Origin: Vitis vinifera
Taxonomy: Eukaryota > Streptophyta > Magnoliopsida > Vitales > Vitaceae
Assembly: GCF_030704535.1 (NCBI RefSeq)
Contig: NC_081811.1
Coordinates: forward strand, 4,195,001 to 4,259,000
Length of the DNA: 64,000 nt
Reading direction: 5' to 3'
A program made the position numbers and the translations under genes. The notes beneath the pieces were generated by a model. That model was not told the origin of the DNA. It did no database searches and saw nothing but the letters and a program-made list of their open reading frames with translations. Positions 62,000 to 64,000 of the stretch are shown piece after piece (the stretch's first letter is position 1; each line of letters begins with the position of its first letter).

Positions 62000-64000
62000 A
62001 TGAAAGATCATTATTCATTGGATTCAAAAAGCGCAATATCTATCAAAAAGGGAGAGAAGACAAAAGCATAAAGACACAATGTCTTATTGTTAAAACCCAA
62101 GTTAGTTGCAAAATTAGCCGACCTTGCATGAAATTGCTTATTATGGTTTATGAGGTAGACACGAACATTATAAGTCTTCCCAAAAAAAAGGAATATCATG
62201 ACAAATTTGAAGATAGTTCTTTTAAGGCTTAGTCTTAATTTTGAAAATAATTCATAAATATTTTTCAAAAATAAAAAAGGGTTGACCGAGAACTTGAAGA
62301 CAACTAGTTTGAAAGGCAAAATGAGAAAAGTATAAGACAAATTACCAAAAAAAAAATGAAAAGAGAAAAAAAAGTGTAAAAATATTTTAAGCTTAATAAA
62401 ATTTCGTTTCCTATTTTATCCAATTTTATTTCTCTTGAATAATAAAAATTTAAAAATACATTTTAAAAAAATAGTTTATTATATTTTATTTTCTTCTTTG
62501 GTTTTCATAATGAGAAAAGTCAAGAGCCTTTTTATTTTCTTTTCATCTTCGGTCTCGGTACTCTTCTAGATGGCAAACGACACGGTGAGCCGTTGAACGA
62601 GCCTCCGCCCACTTTGTACGAGGGCCCAGCCAGAAGATGCGATTCAATTAAAAAAATAAAAATGGATATAATAAAGATTGACGGGAAGAGGGTTGGCGGG
62701 AATTTTATAAATAAACTACAAGAGGAACGGCGGCTCTGCTTGGAAAAATGGTAAATTATTGAAGTGATAACGCCATAACTTAGAATATGAGCCATTGGCT
62801 TATATGATGACTAAGTACAAATTATTGAATAAAAAAAGCAAGAAATGTCCAAGCTATAAAAATAAGACCTATGTTAAAGTATAAATAAATAAAACTTTTT
62901 TTATTATATAATGGTACTCAAATATTTTCATGTCATGATTGAGATATTACATTGACCCGAATTTTACAATAATAATAAGTATTATTATAAAAAAACTTAG
63001 AATATGTTTGTCAATATTTTTATTTGAAATATTTTTTTTTATTAAATATTTTTTCATAAAATATTATTAGTGATTTTTAAAAATTTTAAAAATATTTTCT
63101 AAAATTTATCCAACACTTAAATTTTTTTCAAAAACACTTTTTTCGAATTCTTTCCTTTCTACTCTTTTTTCAAGGGATTTTTTAGAAATGTAACACTAAA
63201 GATTTGAATATCTCCATTTGCATCTTTCCATATGCCTGATTTTTATTGGATGATAATGGAAGGCATATAATGTACCAAATATGAAGAATGATTTTCCTCT
63301 AAGCTTCTGGCAAATTGCAAGAGCTCCTTTCAAGCTTTTCTGGCCAAACTGACACAAAAGGCCCAATAACTGAAAAGCCCATTCCGCCCACATGGGGGAC
63401 CATGAGCCAGCCCACGGTCCCATTCCAACTGAACTCTGATTGTGACTTGGGCCGCCAGGCCCTAACAAATTTTAAAAACCAAATCCCCGGCTGCTTGTCC
63501 GACACTTGAGTCAAACTTTGAAGCAAAGACTTCTTCCGGCCACCATCAATCCCATTCGAACAGTTAACTCCACTGCACCCGCGTAGCACCACACCCACCC
63601 CCCTTCCCCTCCCAGGCCACGCATGCCATGCACATGCACGTGTCTGATAATTACCGTTAATAATCGTGTCATCAGCTTTATCTTCTTTTTAAATATCTCG
63701 GGTCCCTCCTACAACGTGGACGCCATTTTCCACACCACCACTCTAGATGAACGGTCAAGATCAATCCTCGAATTGTCCCCACAAGCCCACATCAGTACCG
63801 CCCACTTGCTTAAACGTTCAAAAAGTTCAAAATCCAAGTCTCTTCAAGCCCTTTGCCATTTTGTACGTGTTTTAAGAGAGAGAGATGATAAGATTGAGAA
63901 GGAGATAAGAACCAAAGTCAGCATCCGGTGAAACCCAGAAGACACAATTTTTTGAAACAATTAGTAATAAAATAATAAAATATTTACAAAAAGGGGTCCA
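62000..64000. other. Intergenic end of the window
   Basis: 62,000-62,500 and 62,800-63,180 are AT-rich. 62,525-62,760 and 63,290-63,930 are GC-richer; the second carries GGCCCA words, ACGTG cores (63,636-63,645) and a GAGA tract (63,870-63,885), so it may be promoter and leader of a plus-strand gene beyond the window. The frame at 63,623-63,931 is not recognisable. Confidence 0.4.

Noticed and set aside
62532-62795. 87-codon minus-strand frame
   Set aside because: No similarity; hydrophobic content arises from A/T-rich codons.
63623-63931. 102-codon plus-strand frame near the right edge
   Set aside because: Not recognised, and the region looks like promoter or leader.

Overview
This window is nuclear DNA of a eudicot plant, most likely a grapevine (Vitis). 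The evidence is genes with short exons and GT-AG introns, AT-rich spacers, retrotransposon and MITE debris, and protein sequences that look like woody-eudicot versions of well-known plant families. The species call is an inference; plant and eudicot are firm. I see no bacterial, organellar or viral replicon, no CRISPR array, no rRNA and no convincing tRNA or microRNA precursor.

Layout. 1-3,290 is nested retrotransposon debris: the edge of a minus-strand LTR element against a decayed Ty1/copia polyprotein. 5,474-12,560 (+) is a ten-exon BRCT/PHD protein of the DNA-damage-response type. 17,575-19,846 (-) is a three-exon TPR protein with a degenerate J-like domain. 26,040-29,775 (-) is a seven-exon GH3 beta-xylosidase/arabinofuranosidase of the BXL2 type. 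34,066-34,656 (-) and 38,692-39,183 (-) are two related, intronless DUF4228/PADRE genes. 40,578-44,217 (-) is SAR1, the COPII GTPase, with a 2.9 kb intron holding a minisatellite. 45,972-52,196 is a Mutator-like (MULE) block: a 1.2 kb fold-back element beside a 5.0 kb element with a transposase relic, possibly one composite insertion. 52,898-53,214 (+) is ribosomal protein eL29. 57,127-58,266 (-) is a four-exon universal stress protein. The rest is AT-rich spacer with MITEs and retroelement fragments.

The genes form no operon or pathway cluster. They are independent transcription units: DNA-damage signalling, co-chaperone-like, cell-wall hydrolysis, ER-to-Golgi traffic, translation and stress response. 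The only local gene family is the PADRE pair. Exon boundaries were placed by hand from GT/AG sites, reading phase and family similarity; all reconstructed reading frames close without internal stops.

I found no clearly new biological system. The observations most worth a second look are the MULE block with an 8-of-9 target-site match around the pair, a tandem duplication that copies the first 5' splice site of the BXL2-type gene, three short upstream ORFs before the TPR/J-like protein, its HKPD in place of the HPD motif, a copia polyprotein that stays in one frame despite many stops, and a shared palindrome upstream of three unrelated genes.
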